Shown: positions 42,407 to 54,890, counted from the first letter of the stretch. The stretch is DNA of 64,000 nucleotides from Pseudomonas sp. BCA17 (GCF_004519405.1 NZ_SGWI01000002.1:310001-374000); one strand, 5' to 3'. A program made the numbers and translations. Notes: generated by a model from the sequence alone, not told the origin.

Positions 42407-43309
42407 TTACAGGTCGCCGTAGCCCAGGGAACGCAGGGCGCGCTCATCATCGGACCAACCACCCTTCACCTTCACCCACAGGTTGAGCATGATCTTGGAG
42501 TCAAACAGCAACTCCATATCCTTGCGCGCTTCGGTGCCGATGCGTTTGATGCGCTCGCCCTTGTCGCCGATGATGATTTTCTTCTGGCCATCACGTTCAA
42601 CGAGGATCAGCGCATGGATGTGCAGGGTCTTGCCCTGCTGCTTGAACTCTTCGATTTCCACGGTGATCTGGTAGGGCAGCTCGGCACCCATCTGGCGCAT
42701 GATTTTCTCGCGCACCAGTTCGGCGGCGAGGAAACGGCTGCTGCGGTCGGTAATCTGGTCTTCCGGGAAGAAGTGCTCGTTCTCCGGCAGGTGCTCGGCG
42801 ATCACACGCTCCAGTGCATCCAGGTTATGACCGTGCTGGGCCGAGATCGGGATGATCTGGGCGTTCGGCAGTTGTTCCTGCAGCCAGCTCAGGTGCGGCA
42901 TCAGCTCGGCTTTGTCTTCGATGCGGTCGGTCTTGTTCAGGGCGACGATCAACGGGCCGGTGACATACTGCACACGCTCAAGAACCATCTGGTCTTCGTC
43001 GGTCCACTTGGTGCGGTCGACCACGAAGATCACCACGTCGACGTCTTTCAACGCAGCCGAGGCGGTCTTGTTCATGTAGCGGTTGAGGGCTTTCTCGCCG
43101 CCCTTGTGCATGCCGGGGGTGTCGACGTAGACCGCTTGCACGTTGCCTTCGGTCTTGATGCCCAGCATGTTGTGGCGGGTAGTCTGCGGCTTGCGCGAGG
43201 TGATCGCGAGCTTCTGGCCGAGGATGTGGTTCAGCAACGTGGACTTGCCCACGTTCGGGCGGCCAACGATGGCAACATAGCCACAGCGTGTTGCGGTTGA
43301 ATCAGTCAT
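42407..43309 (-). CDS. era: GTPase Era
   Basis: This 300-residue GTPase binds the 3' end of 16S rRNA and helps assemble the 30S subunit. It shows G1 GRPNVGKS (16-23), the TTR of switch I, DTPG, NKTD and a C-terminal KH domain ([24 protein letters not shown] in parts). The ATG at 43309 has GGAG seven bases upstream and overlaps the end of rnc by eight bases; upstream ATG codons in the frame fit less well. Coupling to rnc is the usual arrangement. Confidence 0.95.
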   Translation of the reverse strand: MTDSTATRCGYVAIVGRPNVGKSTLLNHILGQKLAITSRKPQTTRHNMLGIKTEGNVQAVYVDTPGMHKGGEKALNRYMNKTASAALKDVDVVIFVVDRTKWTDEDQMVLERVQYVTGPLIVALNKTDRIEDKAELMPHLSWLQEQLPNAQIIPISAQHGHNLDALERVIAEHLPENEHFFPEDQITDRSSRFLAAELVREKIMRQMGAELPYQITVEIEEFKQQGKTLHIHALILVERDGQKKIIIGDKGERIKRIGTEARKDMELLFDSKIMLNLWVKVKGGWSDDERALRSLGYGDL

Positions 43310-43991
43310 GGCCATTCTCCACGCCCAGGGCAATCAGTGCTGCAGCGGCCGCTACCTGTTCGGCAATACGACGGCTCACACCCTGGCCTCGGCTTTTTTC
43401 GTTCAGTAAGGTGATTTCACATTCCACGAAGAATACGCGGCAATGGGGCTCACCCTGGATATCCACCACTTCGTAGCGTGGCAGTTCGCAACCGCGCGAC
43501 TGCAGAAACTCCTGCAAGCGGGTCTTGGGGTCTTTGTTGGTGTCGACCAGCGTCAGGCTCTCGATCTCGGAGGTCAGCCAGGCAGTGACGCGCTCCTTCG
43601 CCGCTTCCATGCCGGCATCGAGGTAGATCGCACCGATCAACGCCTCAAGGGCATCGGCCAGGATCGACTCGCGGCGGAAACCGCCACTTTTCAATTCACC
43701 GGAACCCAGGCGCAGGTATTCACCCAGGCCAAAACCACGGGCCAGCACGGCCAGGGTTTCGCCTTTCACTAGTCGTGCGCGAAGACGCGACAGCTGGCCT
43801 TCACGGGCTTGCGGGAAGCGCTCGAACAGCGCCTCACCGGCAACGAAATTGAGGATGGCATCACCGAGGAATTCCAGGCGCTCGTTATTACGCCCTGCAA
43901 AGCTGCGGTGTGTGAGGGCAAGGACCATCAATTCCTGGTCCTTGAAGGTGTAGCCGAGCTGGCGCTCGAGACGACTTAGAGAAACGGTCAC
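43302..43991 (-). CDS. rnc: Ribonuclease III
   Basis: This 229-residue double-strand-specific endoribonuclease processes rRNA precursors and some mRNAs. The catalytic signature [10 protein letters not shown] is at 36-45, [12 protein letters not shown] carries the second acidic pair, and the double-stranded RNA binding domain lies in the last 70 residues ([14 protein letters not shown]...). It starts with GTG at 43991. The gene lies 152 bases after lepB, and era overlaps its end. Confidence 0.95.
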   Translation of the reverse strand: MTVSLSRLERQLGYTFKDQELMVLALTHRSFAGRNNERLEFLGDAILNFVAGEALFERFPQAREGQLSRLRARLVKGETLAVLARGFGLGEYLRLGSGELKSGGFRRESILADALEALIGAIYLDAGMEAAKERVTAWLTSEIESLTLVDTNKDPKTRLQEFLQSRGCELPRYEVVDIQGEPHCRVFFVECEITLLNEKSRGQGVSRRIAEQVAAAAALIALGVENGHD

Positions 43992-44116
43992 GGTTTATCC
44001 ATATCTAGTTGGTGGCACCGGCGGCCATCGACGATTGACGCAGTGTTCAAATTCAAATCCTGATTGGTATTGCATGAGGCCGGGCCAATGATTGTCCCAA
44101 CCCCAGAAAAGCATTC

Positions 44117-44136
44117 GGCGCTGTGTGAACAGCGCC
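44117..44136 (-). terminator. Hairpin between lepB and rnc
   Basis: GGCGCTG and CAGCGCC form a perfect 7-base stem around TGTGAA, eight bases beyond the lepB stop. A T-run (CTTTTC) follows only after several bases, so it is either a weak terminator or a processing site in the lepB-rnc mRNA. RNase III cutting its own leader is known in E. coli; that link here is inference. Confidence 0.45.
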
Positions 44137-44143
44137 GCCTGTA

Positions 44144-44998
44144 TTACTTGATCAGCCCGACCCGCGAGAAGTTCGGCAGGTGGCTGAGTTTGGGTTCCGG
44201 CCAACTCATCCAGACCGCAAAGGCCTTGCCGACAATGTTTTCGTCGGGAACCATGCCCAGCAAGTCCTTGGGAATGCTGGGGTCATCCCAGTAGCGGCTG
44301 TCGTTGGAGTTGTCCCGGTTGTCACCCATCATGAAGTAGTGACCGGCCGGCACTTTCCACTGGCCATCAGGCATCGCACGGTAGCGGCTCATTTCCTTGC
44401 GGATTTCGTGCTCCACCGTACCGAGCTTTTCCTGGTACAGCTCGGCGCTGCCCAAGGTATTCGGCTCGGTGCCGATCAGCTTCTCGGCCACCGACTCACC
44501 GTTGACGAACAGGCGCTTGTCGCTGGTGTAGCGAATCACGTCGCCCGGCAGGCCCACTACACGCTTGATGTAGTTGACGTTCGGGTCGCTTGGGTAGCGG
44601 AACACCATGACATCGCCGCGCTGCGGATCACCCACCTGGATGACTTTCTTGTCGATCACCGGCAGGCGGATCCCGTAGGAAAACTTGTTCACCAGGATGA
44701 AGTCGCCGACATCCAGGGTAGGTTTCATCGACCCCGACGGGATCTGAAACGGCTCCACCAGGAACGAGCGCAACACCAGCACGATGAACAGCACCGGGAA
44801 GAACGATTTGCCGTATTCAACCAGCAAAGGTTCTTTGTTCAACTTTTCGACCACCACCGCATCGGGCTGGCTGACGCTACCCTGATAGGAGGCGATGGCC
44901 GCCCGCCGACGCGGGGCGAAGAACACCAGATCGAGCAACGCCAGGAGACCGCAAACGGCAACGGCGATGACCAGCAACAGCGGGAAATTTAGCGACAT
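44144..44998 (-). CDS. lepB: Signal peptidase I LepB
   Basis: This 284-residue inner-membrane protease removes signal peptides from exported proteins. Two N-terminal membrane helices (about 4-27 and 65-80) are followed by the catalytic Ser90 (PSGSMKPTL) and Lys145 (NYIKRVVGLPGD). GDNRDNSNDSRYWG-like GDNRDNSNDSRYWDDPSIP is the conserved box E. It follows lepA after five bases, and the two are surely co-transcribed. Confidence 0.96.
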   Translation of the reverse strand: MSLNFPLLLVIAVAVCGLLALLDLVFFAPRRRAAIASYQGSVSQPDAVVVEKLNKEPLLVEYGKSFFPVLFIVLVLRSFLVEPFQIPSGSMKPTLDVGDFILVNKFSYGIRLPVIDKKVIQVGDPQRGDVMVFRYPSDPNVNYIKRVVGLPGDVIRYTSDKRLFVNGESVAEKLIGTEPNTLGSAELYQEKLGTVEHEIRKEMSRYRAMPDGQWKVPAGHYFMMGDNRDNSNDSRYWDDPSIPKDLLGMVPDENIVGKAFAVWMSWPEPKLSHLPNFSRVGLIK

Positions 44999-45003
44999 AG
45001 GAC

Positions 45004-46803
45004 CTAACTATCCAACCTGAGCACCGCAAGGAAGGCTTCTTGTGGAACTTCCACGTTACCTACTTGCTTCATGCGTTTTTTACCGGCCTTTTGCTTCTCA
45101 AGCAGCTTGCGCTTACGGCTTACGTCACCGCCGTAGCATTTGGCCAGTACGTTCTTTCTGAGAGCCTTGACGGAGGTCCGCGCAATGATCTGCCCGCCGA
45201 TGGCGGCCTGGATCGCGACGTCGAACATCTGGCGCGGAATCAGTTCTTTCATCTTCTCGGTCAACTGCCGACCTTTGTAATGCGCATTATCCTTGTGCAC
45301 GATCAATGCCAGTGCATCTACCTTGTCGCCGTTGATCAGCACATCCAGTTTCACCAGATTAGCCGATTGGTAACGATCGAAATGGTAATCCAGCGAAGCA
45401 TAGCCACGACTGGTGGATTTGAGGCGGTCGAAGAAGTCCAGGACCACTTCGTTCATCGGCATATCGTAGGTCACTTGCACCTGGGTACCGAGGAACAGCA
45501 TGTCGCGCTGGACGCCACGCTTCTCGATGCACAACGTGATGACGTTGCCCAAATGCTCCTGCGGAACCAGGATATTGGCCCGCACGATAGGCTCGCGCAT
45601 GTCTTCGATCGCCGACAGATCCGGGAGCTTGGACGGGTTGTCGACGTAAATCGTTTCACCGGTTTTCAGCAACAGCTCAAAAATAACGGTGGGCGCAGTG
45701 GTGATCAGGTCCAGGTCGTATTCGCGCTCGAGGCGCTCCTGGATGATTTCCATGTGCAGCATGCCCAGGAAGCCGCAACGGAAGCCGAAGCCCAGGGCGT
45801 CGGAGCTTTCCGGGGTGTACTGCAAGGACGAGTCGTTGAGGGTCAGCTTTTGCAGGGCTTCGCGGAAATCTTCGAAGTCGTCGGAGCTGACCGGGAACAG
45901 ACCGGCGTAGACCTGTGGCTGAATGCGCTTGAAGCCCGGCAGCACGTCGACATCCGGCGTGCTGCTCAAGGTCAGCGTGTCACCCACCGGCGCACCGTGG
46001 ATGTCCTTGATGCCGGCGATGATGAAGCCTACTTCACCGGCTTTCAGATCGACGGTCGCGGTGTGTTTCGGATTGAATACACCGACGCTGTCCACCAGGT
46101 GGATCTTGCCGGTGGACTTGACCAGGATCTTGTCACCCTTCCTCACGCGACCGTGGCGAACGCGGACCAGGGAAACGACGCCCAGGTAGTTGTCGAACCA
46201 GGAGTCGATGATCAACGCTTGCAGCGGATCTTCGATGTTGCCGGTCGGGGCGGGAATGGTCTGCACCAGGCGTTCGAGCACTTCGTCGACACCCAGGCCG
46301 GTCTTGGCGCTGCAGGTGACGGCGTCGGTGGCGTCGATGCCGATGATCTTCTCGATCTCTTCCTTGACGCGTTCAGGCTCGGCCTGGGGCAAGTCGATCT
46401 TGTTCAGCACGGGCATGACTTCCAGGCCCTGCTCGATTGCGGTGTAGCAGTTGGCAACCGACTGTGCTTCAACGCCCTGGCCGGCGTCGACCACCAGCAA
46501 GGCACCTTCACAGGCCGCCAGGGAACGGCTGACTTCGTAGGTGAAGTCGACGTGGCCTGGGGTGTCGATGAAGTTCAACTGGTAGGTAATGCCGTCTTTG
46601 GCCTTGTAGTACAAGGTAACGCTGTGGGCCTTGATGGTGATCCCGCGCTCGCGTTCGAGGTCCATGGAGTCCAGTACCTGGGCTTCCATTTCACGCTCGG
46701 CAAGGCCGCCGCACATCTGGATGAATCGATCGGCCAGCGTCGACTTGCCATGGTCAATGTGGGCGATGATGGAGAAATTGCGGATATGACTCAAATCACT
46801 CAC
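45004..46803 (-). CDS. lepA: Elongation factor 4 (LepA)
   Basis: This is a 599-residue translational GTPase that acts on stalled or initiating ribosomes. G1 is AHIDHGKST near residue 14, DTPGHVDF and NKID follow, and the LepA-specific C-terminal domain includes [44 protein letters not shown] (in parts). It begins with GTG 46803 ([15 protein letters not shown]). In P. aeruginosa the algU-mucABCD genes precede lepA; here the next gene upstream is lptG, behind a terminator. Confidence 0.96.
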   Translation of the reverse strand: MSDLSHIRNFSIIAHIDHGKSTLADRFIQMCGGLAEREMEAQVLDSMDLERERGITIKAHSVTLYYKAKDGITYQLNFIDTPGHVDFTYEVSRSLAACEGALLVVDAGQGVEAQSVANCYTAIEQGLEVMPVLNKIDLPQAEPERVKEEIEKIIGIDATDAVTCSAKTGLGVDEVLERLVQTIPAPTGNIEDPLQALIIDSWFDNYLGVVSLVRVRHGRVRKGDKILVKSTGKIHLVDSVGVFNPKHTATVDLKAGEVGFIIAGIKDIHGAPVGDTLTLSSTPDVDVLPGFKRIQPQVYAGLFPVSSDDFEDFREALQKLTLNDSSLQYTPESSDALGFGFRCGFLGMLHMEIIQERLEREYDLDLITTAPTVIFELLLKTGETIYVDNPSKLPDLSAIEDMREPIVRANILVPQEHLGNVITLCIEKRGVQRDMLFLGTQVQVTYDMPMNEVVLDFFDRLKSTSRGYASLDYHFDRYQSANLVKLDVLINGDKVDALALIVHKDNAHYKGRQLTEKMKELIPRQMFDVAIQAAIGGQIIARTSVKALRKNVLAKCYGGDVSRKRKLLEKQKAGKKRMKQVGNVEVPQEAFLAVLRLDS

Positions 46804-46903
46804 GGGTCAACACTCAAAAAGGCTGCAGGCAGATTGCCCGCTGAAAAATAGCCGGGAATTGTACCTGATGCTCAGGCCAGACGTCATCTTTGCTGACCAG
46901 AAC

Positions 46904-46939
46904 AAAAATGCCCCGATCTACCGAACGGGGCATTTTTTT
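46904..46939 (-). terminator. Terminator between lptG and lepA
   Basis: AAAAATGCCCCG and CGGGGCATTTTT form a 12-base stem with a 10-base loop and flanking A and T runs on both sides, so it can end transcription in either direction. It closes the lptFG unit and separates it from lepA, which lies on the same strand. Confidence 0.9.
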
Positions 46940-46955
46940 GTTCATATGCGCGGTA

Positions 46956-48035
46956 TCAACCAGCCCGTCGCAGCAGCCAGAACCCGGCCACGGCGCAGAT
47001 TGCCGTCGGTACCAGCACCGCAAACAGCGGAGAAAAGCCGAACACCAGGCTCGATGGGCCAAGCAGATCCTGGGCGATACGGAACGTGAAGCCTACCAGC
47101 ACGCCGGTGAATACCCGCTGACCAAGGGTCACGGAACGCAACGGACCAAAGATGAAGGAAATCGCCATCAAGACCAACGCAGCGGTGACCACCGGTTGCA
47201 GCACCTTGACCCAGAACGCCAGCCAGTAGCGGCCGTTATTGAGGCCCTGGTCCTTGAGGTAGTGGATATAGCTCCACAAACCGGAGATTGGCAGGGCTTC
47301 CGGGATCATCACCACGGTATTGAGCAATTCCGGCTTCAGAGCGATATCCCATGGCTCGGAGGCCACATTGATCACTTCGGTGCTGGCCTTGGTGCCTTGG
47401 CCCACATTGCGGAAATAGGTAGTAGTGACCTCACTCAACTCCCACTTCTCGGCACTGTACTGCGCACGCTTGGCAAAGCTGGAGGTCAGCATGTGCCGCT
47501 CTTTGTCGAACGTATAGCGCGTCACGCCAATCAGCAGGCCGCCCGGCTGCACGGCGTTGATATGGATGAATTCATCACCCTGGCGATGCCACAGGCCGTG
47601 CTTGGCGCTCTGTGCATCCCCCGAGCCCTGGGCCAGGGCGCGGTTGGCCTGGGCGGTGGCTTCGGCCGGTGGCGCCACGTATTCGCCGACAAGCACGCTG
47701 CAAGCCATCAGCAGGAGCATGGGCTTCATCACCGCCCAGACGATACGGCCGATGGACACACCGGCGGCGCGCATGATGGTCAGTTCGCTGCTGCTGGCCA
47801 GGCCACCCAGACCAATGAGGCAGCCGATCAACGCGGCCATCGGCATCATGTCGTAGACACGACGAGGCGCGGTCAGTGCCACGTAGCTCAATACGTCCGT
47901 GACGGTGTAGGTATCGGTGACGTTGCCCACTTCATCGATGAAGGCAAACAACGAGGCCAGGCCAAGGATGATACCCAATACCGCCAGAATGGCGATCAGT
48001 ACGCTGCTACCTATATAGCGATCAAGCTTAGCCAC
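46956..48035 (-). CDS. lptG: LPS export permease LptG
   Basis: This 359-residue inner-membrane protein forms with LptF and LptB the ABC machine that extracts LPS and drives it to the outer membrane. It has the YjgP/YjgQ layout: three N-terminal helices, a periplasmic jellyroll (VTRYTFDKERHMLTSSFAKRAQY, WELSEVTTTYF) and three C-terminal helices. The N terminus MAKLDRYIGSSVLIAILAVLGIILGLASLF is typical of LptG. The start is GTG and overlaps lptF by eight bases. Confidence 0.93.
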   Translation of the reverse strand: MAKLDRYIGSSVLIAILAVLGIILGLASLFAFIDEVGNVTDTYTVTDVLSYVALTAPRRVYDMMPMAALIGCLIGLGGLASSSELTIMRAAGVSIGRIVWAVMKPMLLLMACSVLVGEYVAPPAEATAQANRALAQGSGDAQSAKHGLWHRQGDEFIHINAVQPGGLLIGVTRYTFDKERHMLTSSFAKRAQYSAEKWELSEVTTTYFRNVGQGTKASTEVINVASEPWDIALKPELLNTVVMIPEALPISGLWSYIHYLKDQGLNNGRYWLAFWVKVLQPVVTAALVLMAISFIFGPLRSVTLGQRVFTGVLVGFTFRIAQDLLGPSSLVFGFSPLFAVLVPTAICAVAGFWLLRRAG

Positions 48036-49146
48036 GGGCCAACTCCTTCAGGCCACGACGGCTCTTCATTTTCAAACGGATAGGCTCCCAGTAGAGCAGT
48101 CCCAGGCCGATGACCAGGAATATCCCGTGCACCCACCACAAGCCCAGGACGGGCGACAACTTGCCCTTCTCCAGGGAACCACGGGCGGAAATCAGGATAG
48201 TCAGGTAGGCCATGTACAGCAGGATCGCCGGCAACAGCTTGAGGAAGCGGCCCTGGCGCGGATTGACCCGCGACAGCGGCACGGCCATCAAGGTCACGAT
48301 GAACACCAGCAGCGGCAGGGAAATCCGCCATTGCAACTCGGCGATGGAGCGCAGCTCCTGGCTGCCGAGCAGCGACGAGGTCGGCAGCGCATCGCGGTCG
48401 GTCACTTCTTCACTGATTTCAGGCTTGGCCAGCATCACACCATAAGTGTCGTACTTGATCGCACGATAATTCGCCAGGCCAGGGCTGCCGTCATAACGAT
48501 AGCCATTTTCCAGGATCAGGTAGCGGCTGCCATCAGGACGTACTTCCTGGTGCCCGCTGTTGGCCACCAGAATCGAAATGCCACGGTCTTTCTGGTTCTC
48601 ACCGAGGTTTTTCTGGGAAATGAACACCCCACCGAGATTGGAACGGTCATCGGTCATGGTTTCGGTATAAGTCACCCGCGTACCGTCGTTGAGCGCCTGA
48701 AAGCGCCCGGGTTCCAGGGTGTCGAACTCGGTCATCGCGTCCTGCTTGTTCAGCAGCAACTGGAACTGCATGGCGCCCTGGGGAGCAAGGCTCATGCTCA
48801 ACCATGCCACCACCAGGGCGACGCTGGCGGCCGGCACCATGGTCATGGCCAGCAGACGTTGCTGGCTCATGCCGGTGGCCGAGAGTACGGTCATTTCACT
48901 TTCGAGGTACAACCGGCCGTAGGCCAGCAGAATGCCGAGGAACAGGCCAAGCGGCAGGATCAGTTGCAAGAAACCCGGCAGGCGAAAGCCCATGATCAGG
49001 AACAACGAGCCCGGGTCCAAAGCACCCGAAGCGGCCTGGGCCAGGAATTTGACGAAACGACCACTCATGGTGATGACCAGCAAGACCGCACTCACGGCAC
49101 TCAGGGTCAACAGGACTTCGCGGGACAGATAACGGAAGACGATCAA
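48028..49146 (-). CDS. lptF: LPS export permease LptF
   Basis: This is a protein of about 372 residues, the partner of LptG in the LptB2FG transporter. MIVFRYLSREVLLTLSAVSAVLLVITMSGRF is the usual N terminus, followed by the GFRLPGFLQLILPLGLFLGILLAYGRLY helix pair, a periplasmic domain and three C-terminal helices. I chose TTG 49146 as start because GGAG lies eight bases before it and the N terminus then agrees with other LptF proteins; GTG 49155 adds three residues but overlaps that ribosome site. The gene is divergent from pepA. Confidence 0.9.
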   Translation of the reverse strand: MIVFRYLSREVLLTLSAVSAVLLVITMSGRFVKFLAQAASGALDPGSLFLIMGFRLPGFLQLILPLGLFLGILLAYGRLYLESEMTVLSATGMSQQRLLAMTMVPAASVALVVAWLSMSLAPQGAMQFQLLLNKQDAMTEFDTLEPGRFQALNDGTRVTYTETMTDDRSNLGGVFISQKNLGENQKDRGISILVANSGHQEVRPDGSRYLILENGYRYDGSPGLANYRAIKYDTYGVMLAKPEISEEVTDRDALPTSSLLGSQELRSIAELQWRISLPLLVFIVTLMAVPLSRVNPRQGRFLKLLPAILLYMAYLTILISARGSLEKGKLSPVLGLWWVHGIFLVIGLGLLYWEPIRLKMKSRRGLKELARG

Positions 49147-49270
49147 ACCAGACACTCCAGGGTTGTCAGGCTAAGGCGGCCAAACAAGCAAGCATAACGA
49201 GTCGACCCGTTTACACGGGCCGGCTAAAAAGATTGCGCATTATCCTGTGATTGACCGCGCCTGTCACTGA

Positions 49271-50920
<1,650 letters not shown>

Positions 50921-50940
50921 CCGTGTAGGAGCGAGCATGT

Positions 50941-51037
50941 CGTGGCGAGGGAGCTTGCTCCCGCTGGACTGCGCAGCAGCCCCCAGCTTTTCTGGAGGCC
51001 GCTTCGCGCCCCGGCGCAAGCAAGCTTGCTCGCCACA
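50941..51037. repeat. Inverted REP pair between pepA and holC
   Basis: CGTGGCGAGGGAGCTTGCTC at the left faces a mutated copy GCAAGCAAGCTTGCTCGCCACA at the right, with GGCCGCTTCGCGCC between. The right arm has diverged from the other pairs in the window. It follows a short GTAGGAGCGAGCAT fragment of the second REP type. Confidence 0.8.
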
Positions 51038-51080
51038 CTACGCTCGCTTTTATCCCGGTTGAGGCCGCTCAGGAACCGCA

Positions 51081-51509
51081 ATGACCCAAGTCGACTTCTA
51101 TATATTGCCCAGCGCCGACCCGCTCGCGCGCCTGGACTTTGCCTGCAAACTCACCGAAAAAGCCTGGCGCATGGGGCACCGCATCTACCTGCATTGCAGC
51201 GATGCCGACCAACGCACCGAGCTGGATGCCCGCCTGTGGCGCTTCAAGGGTGAGAGCTTCGTGCCTCACGGCCCCGCCGAGTCAGAGCCCGACGGCCTGG
51301 TTGTACTGGGATTGGGCGACAGCTGCGGCGCTCACAATGACCTGCTGGTCAATCTGGACTTGAAAGTACCGCCCTTTGCCAAGGCGTTCGCCCGCGTAGC
51401 GGAAGTGGTGGTGGAGGATCCGGCTATTCGTCAGGCCGCGCGGGAGAGTTTCCGTTTCTACCGCGAACAGGGCTATCCTCTGCAAGATCACCGGCTACAA
51501 CGACTTTGA
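51081..51509 (+). CDS. holC: DNA polymerase III subunit chi
   Basis: This 142-residue subunit links the clamp loader to SSB through the chi-psi pair. MTQVDFYILPSADPLARLDFACKLTEKAWRMGHRIYLHC (in parts), LWRFKGESFVPH and YREQGYPLQDHRLQRL match HolC. The gene lies between pepA and valS as in many gamma-proteobacteria, with one further small gene inserted before valS. Confidence 0.92.
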   Translation: MTQVDFYILPSADPLARLDFACKLTEKAWRMGHRIYLHCSDADQRTELDARLWRFKGESFVPHGPAESEPDGLVVLGLGDSCGAHNDLLVNLDLKVPPFAKAFARVAEVVVEDPAIRQAARESFRFYREQGYPLQDHRLQRL

Positions 51510-51513
51510 GTAA

Positions 51514-51903
51514 ATGATGGACACTCCCAACCCTCTAAAAAAAGACGACCACCTGCTGGACGACCTGGAGTCGATCCGCAAGCTGCTGGGTGATGATGAC
51601 TTGCAACCGCCGCTGTTGACCGAGACGGTCGAAGGCGAGGTACAGATTCCACTGTTGTTCGACATGGTCGGCGGCAAACCTGCCGCGCCGGAGCCTGTTG
51701 CCGAAGCGCCCGCCGCCGAGCCAGCGCCCGCCGAAAAAGCGCCGGACGCGCTGCTGCTGCACCTGGACAACGAACTGCGCGCCGCCGCGCAATTGATCAT
51801 GCAAGACGTGATCGACGACTTTGCCCCCCATATCGAGACCGAGATCAAGCGCCGGCTGGATGCGCGCATGGAGAGGCTGATCGCCGCAGCCACAAGTAAC
51901 TAG
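51514..51903 (+). CDS. Hypothetical protein downstream of holC
   Basis: This 129-residue protein starts four bases after holC. It has an acidic N-terminal part (DDHLLDDLESIRKLLGDDD), an Ala/Pro/Glu-rich linker at about 57-77 and a helical C-terminal part (LLLHLDNELRAAAQLIMQDVIDDFAPHIETEIKRRLDARMERLI). I do not know a function. In Pseudomonas a gene of this kind lies regularly between holC and valS; in some annotations it is loosely named after the chi subunit. The linker and the C-terminal amphipathic helices suggest a protein-binding role. The ATG at 51517 is an alternative start. Confidence 0.75.
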   Translation: MMDTPNPLKKDDHLLDDLESIRKLLGDDDLQPPLLTETVEGEVQIPLLFDMVGGKPAAPEPVAEAPAAEPAPAEKAPDALLLHLDNELRAAAQLIMQDVIDDFAPHIETEIKRRLDARMERLIAAATSN

Positions 51904-52026
51904 TTTCAAACTGCAAGTCAGAGCACTGCGATCAACTTGCAGCTTGTCGCTTGTAGCTTGCAGCTGCTCCCCCCCGCTATACTTGTCGGCTTTCCTGAAT
52001 TAATGCCAACTAGGGTCCCGCCGCGC

Positions 52027-54873
52027 ATGGATAAGACCTACCAGCCGCACGCCATCGAAACTTCCTGGTACAACACCTGGGAATCCGAGAATTATTTCGC
52101 CCCGCAAGGCGCGGGCGATTCCTACACCATCATGATTCCGCCACCGAACGTCACTGGCAGCCTGCACATGGGCCATGGCTTCAACAATGCGATCATGGAC
52201 GCGTTGATCCGTTTCCGCCGCATGCAGGGTCGCAACACCCTGTGGCAGCCGGGCACCGACCACGCCGGTATTGCCACCCAGATGCTGGTGGAACGCCAAC
52301 TCGAAGCCACCGGCCAGAACCGTCACGACCTGGGTCGCGAGAAATTCCTGGAAAATATCTGGGAGTGGAAAGACCAGTCCGGCGGCAATATCAGCCGTCA
52401 GATCCGCCGCCTCGGCTCGTCCGTAGACTGGAGCCGCGAGCGCTTCACCATGGACGACGGCCTGTCGGAAGCCGTGAAGGAAGCCTTCGTACGCCTGCAC
52501 GAAGACGGCCTGATCTACCGCGGCAAGCGCCTGGTCAACTGGGACACCAAGTTGCACACGGCAATTTCCGACCTTGAAGTGGAAAACCACGACGAGAAAG
52601 GTTTCCTGTGGAACCTCAAGTACCCGTTGGCCGACGGCGCCAAGACCGCTGAAGGCAACGACTACCTGATCGTCGCCACCACCCGTCCGGAAACCATGCT
52701 CGGCGACGCCGCCGTGGCCGTTAACCCGAACGATGAGCGCTACCAGGCGCTGATCGGCAAGTTTGTCGAGCTGCCGCTGGTGGGTCGTCGCATCCCGATC
52801 ATCGCGGACGATTACTGCGACCCTGAATTCGGCACCGGCTGCGTGAAGATCACCCCGGCCCACGACTTCAACGACTACGAAGTCGGCAAGCGCCACAATC
52901 TGCCGCTGCTTAACATCTTCGACAAGAATGCCGCCGTATTGCCGGCCTGCCAGGTATTCAACCTCGACGGCACGCTGAACGACAGCATTGACGGCAAGAT
53001 CCCGGCTGAATACGTCGGCCTCGACCGTTTCGAAGCGCGTAAGCAGATCGTTGCCGCCTTCGATGCCGCCGGCCTGTTGGTCAGCGTTGACGACCACGGC
53101 CTGAAAGTGCCGAAGGGCGACCGCTCGGGCACCGTGATCGAGCCGTGGTTGACCGACCAATGGTACGTCTCCACCAAACCGCTGGCAGAACCTGCCATCG
53201 CCGCCGTGGAAGATGGCCGCATCCAGTTCGTGCCCAAGCAGTACGAAAACATGTACTTCTCGTGGATGCGCGACATCCAGGACTGGTGCATCAGCCGTCA
53301 ACTGTGGTGGGGCCACCGCATTCCGGCCTGGTACGACGAGTCGGGCAAGGTCTATGTAGGCCGCGACGAAGCCGAGGTGCGCGCCAAGCACAACCTGGGC
53401 GCAGACATCGCGCTGCAACAGGACAACGACGTGTTGGACACCTGGTTCAGTTCGGGCCTGTGGACGTTCTCCACCCTGGGCTGGCCGCAGCAGACCGAGT
53501 TCCTGAAGAAATTCCACTCCACCGACGTACTGGTCACCGGCTTCGACATCATTTTCTTCTGGGTTGCCCGGATGATCATGCTGACCATGCACTTGGTGAA
53601 GAACGAAGACGGCACACCGCAGGTACCGTTCAAGACCGTGTACGTGCACGGGCTGGTACGTGATGGCCAGGGCCAGAAGATGTCCAAGTCCAAGGGCAAC
53701 GTACTGGACCCGCTGGATATCATCGACGGCATCGACCTGGAAACCCTGGTGCAGAAACGCACCTCGGGCCTGATGCAGCCGAAATTGGCGAAAAAGATTG
53801 AAAAGCAGACACGCGACGAGTTCGCCGACGGCATCGCCAGCTACGGTACCGACGCCCTGCGCTTCACCTTCTGCTCGCTGGCGTCCACCGGTCGCGATAT
53901 CAAGTTCGACATGGGCCGCGTCGAAGGGTATCGCAACTTCTGCAACAAGATCTGGAACGCGGCGCGCTACGTACTGGATAAAGGCGAAGATTGCGGCCAG
54001 AACGGTGAAGCCGTCGAACTGAGCCTGGCCGATCGCTGGATCATTTCCCAGTTGCAACGCACCGAAGCCGAGGTAACCCGTCAGCTCGACCAGTTCCGTT
54101 TCGACCTGGCCGCACAGGCCTTGTACGAGTTCATCTGGAACCAGTACTGCGACTGGTACCTGGAACTGTCCAAACCTGTGCTGTGGGACGAAAACGCGCC
54201 GATCGAACGCCAGCGCGGCACCCGCCGTACCCTGGTGCGCGTGCTGGAAGTGGCACTGCGCCTGGCACATCCGTTCATGCCGTTCATCACCGAAGAAATC
54301 TGGCAGCGCCTGGCGCCGCTGGCCGGTATCGAGGGCAAGACCATCATGCTGCAGCCTTGGCCGGTGGCCAACGAAGCGCGCATTGATGAGGCGGCCGAAA
54401 GCGATATCGAATGGCTCAAGACCCTGATGCTCGGCACGCGCAATATCCGCGCCGAGATGAATATCGGCCCGGGCAAGCCCCTGGCCGTATTCGTCAAGAA
54501 CGCCAGCGCCGAAGACCAGCGTCGTCTCAGCGAGAACGATGCACTGCTCAAGAAGCTGGCGAAGCTGGAGTCCATCACTGTCTTGGCTGACGGCTCTGAA
54601 GCACCGCTGTCCGCCACCGCACTGGTCGGCGACATGGAAGTATTGGTCCCGATGGCCGGCTTGATCGACAAGGGCGCCGAACTGGCCCGCCTCGATAAGG
54701 AAATCGCACGCCTGCAAGGCGAAGTGCAGCGGGTGGGCGGCAAGTTGTCCAACGCGGCATTCGTCGACAAAGCGCCGGCCGAAGTGATCGAGAAGGAACG
54801 CGCCAAGCTGGCCGAGGCCGAACAGGCCCTGGGCAAGCTGGCTGAGCAGCACGCGCGGATCTCCAGCCTGTAA
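52027..54873 (+). CDS. valS: Valyl-tRNA synthetase
   Basis: This 948-residue class I synthetase charges tRNA-Val. The HIGH-type motif is [13 protein letters not shown] near residue 40, KMSKS occurs as [11 protein letters not shown], the editing domain lies between them ([17 protein letters not shown]), and the C-terminal coiled-coil arm ([13 protein letters not shown]...[16 protein letters not shown]) grips the tRNA. The frame is open to 51937, but [19 protein letters not shown] at 52027 is the usual N terminus. A strong terminator follows. The 120 bases upstream contain imperfect repeats of GCTTGCAGCTTGT, with no recognisable T-box. Confidence 0.96.
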   Translation: MDKTYQPHAIETSWYNTWESENYFAPQGAGDSYTIMIPPPNVTGSLHMGHGFNNAIMDALIRFRRMQGRNTLWQPGTDHAGIATQMLVERQLEATGQNRHDLGREKFLENIWEWKDQSGGNISRQIRRLGSSVDWSRERFTMDDGLSEAVKEAFVRLHEDGLIYRGKRLVNWDTKLHTAISDLEVENHDEKGFLWNLKYPLADGAKTAEGNDYLIVATTRPETMLGDAAVAVNPNDERYQALIGKFVELPLVGRRIPIIADDYCDPEFGTGCVKITPAHDFNDYEVGKRHNLPLLNIFDKNAAVLPACQVFNLDGTLNDSIDGKIPAEYVGLDRFEARKQIVAAFDAAGLLVSVDDHGLKVPKGDRSGTVIEPWLTDQWYVSTKPLAEPAIAAVEDGRIQFVPKQYENMYFSWMRDIQDWCISRQLWWGHRIPAWYDESGKVYVGRDEAEVRAKHNLGADIALQQDNDVLDTWFSSGLWTFSTLGWPQQTEFLKKFHSTDVLVTGFDIIFFWVARMIMLTMHLVKNEDGTPQVPFKTVYVHGLVRDGQGQKMSKSKGNVLDPLDIIDGIDLETLVQKRTSGLMQPKLAKKIEKQTRDEFADGIASYGTDALRFTFCSLASTGRDIKFDMGRVEGYRNFCNKIWNAARYVLDKGEDCGQNGEAVELSLADRWIISQLQRTEAEVTRQLDQFRFDLAAQALYEFIWNQYCDWYLELSKPVLWDENAPIERQRGTRRTLVRVLEVALRLAHPFMPFITEEIWQRLAPLAGIEGKTIMLQPWPVANEARIDEAAESDIEWLKTLMLGTRNIRAEMNIGPGKPLAVFVKNASAEDQRRLSENDALLKKLAKLESITVLADGSEAPLSATALVGDMEVLVPMAGLIDKGAELARLDKEIARLQGEVQRVGGKLSNAAFVDKAPAEVIEKERAKLAEAEQALGKLAEQHARISSL

Positions 54874-54890
54874 GGTGGACCGTGTGTAAG

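Noticed and set aside
43995..44204. 69-codon minus-strand frame between rnc and lepB as a DUF4845 gene
   Set aside because: The frame overlaps the end of lepB, has no membrane helix as DUF4845 proteins do, and shows no similarity to them.
45040..46851. 603-codon plus-strand frame opposite lepA
   Set aside because: LepA is certain on the other strand; the frame shows no family motif and runs into the lepA promoter.
51904..52026. T-box or other riboswitch upstream of valS
   Set aside because: The leader has short imperfect GCTTGCAG repeats, but no T-box bulge sequence or specifier stem; T-boxes for valS are also rare in gamma-proteobacteria.
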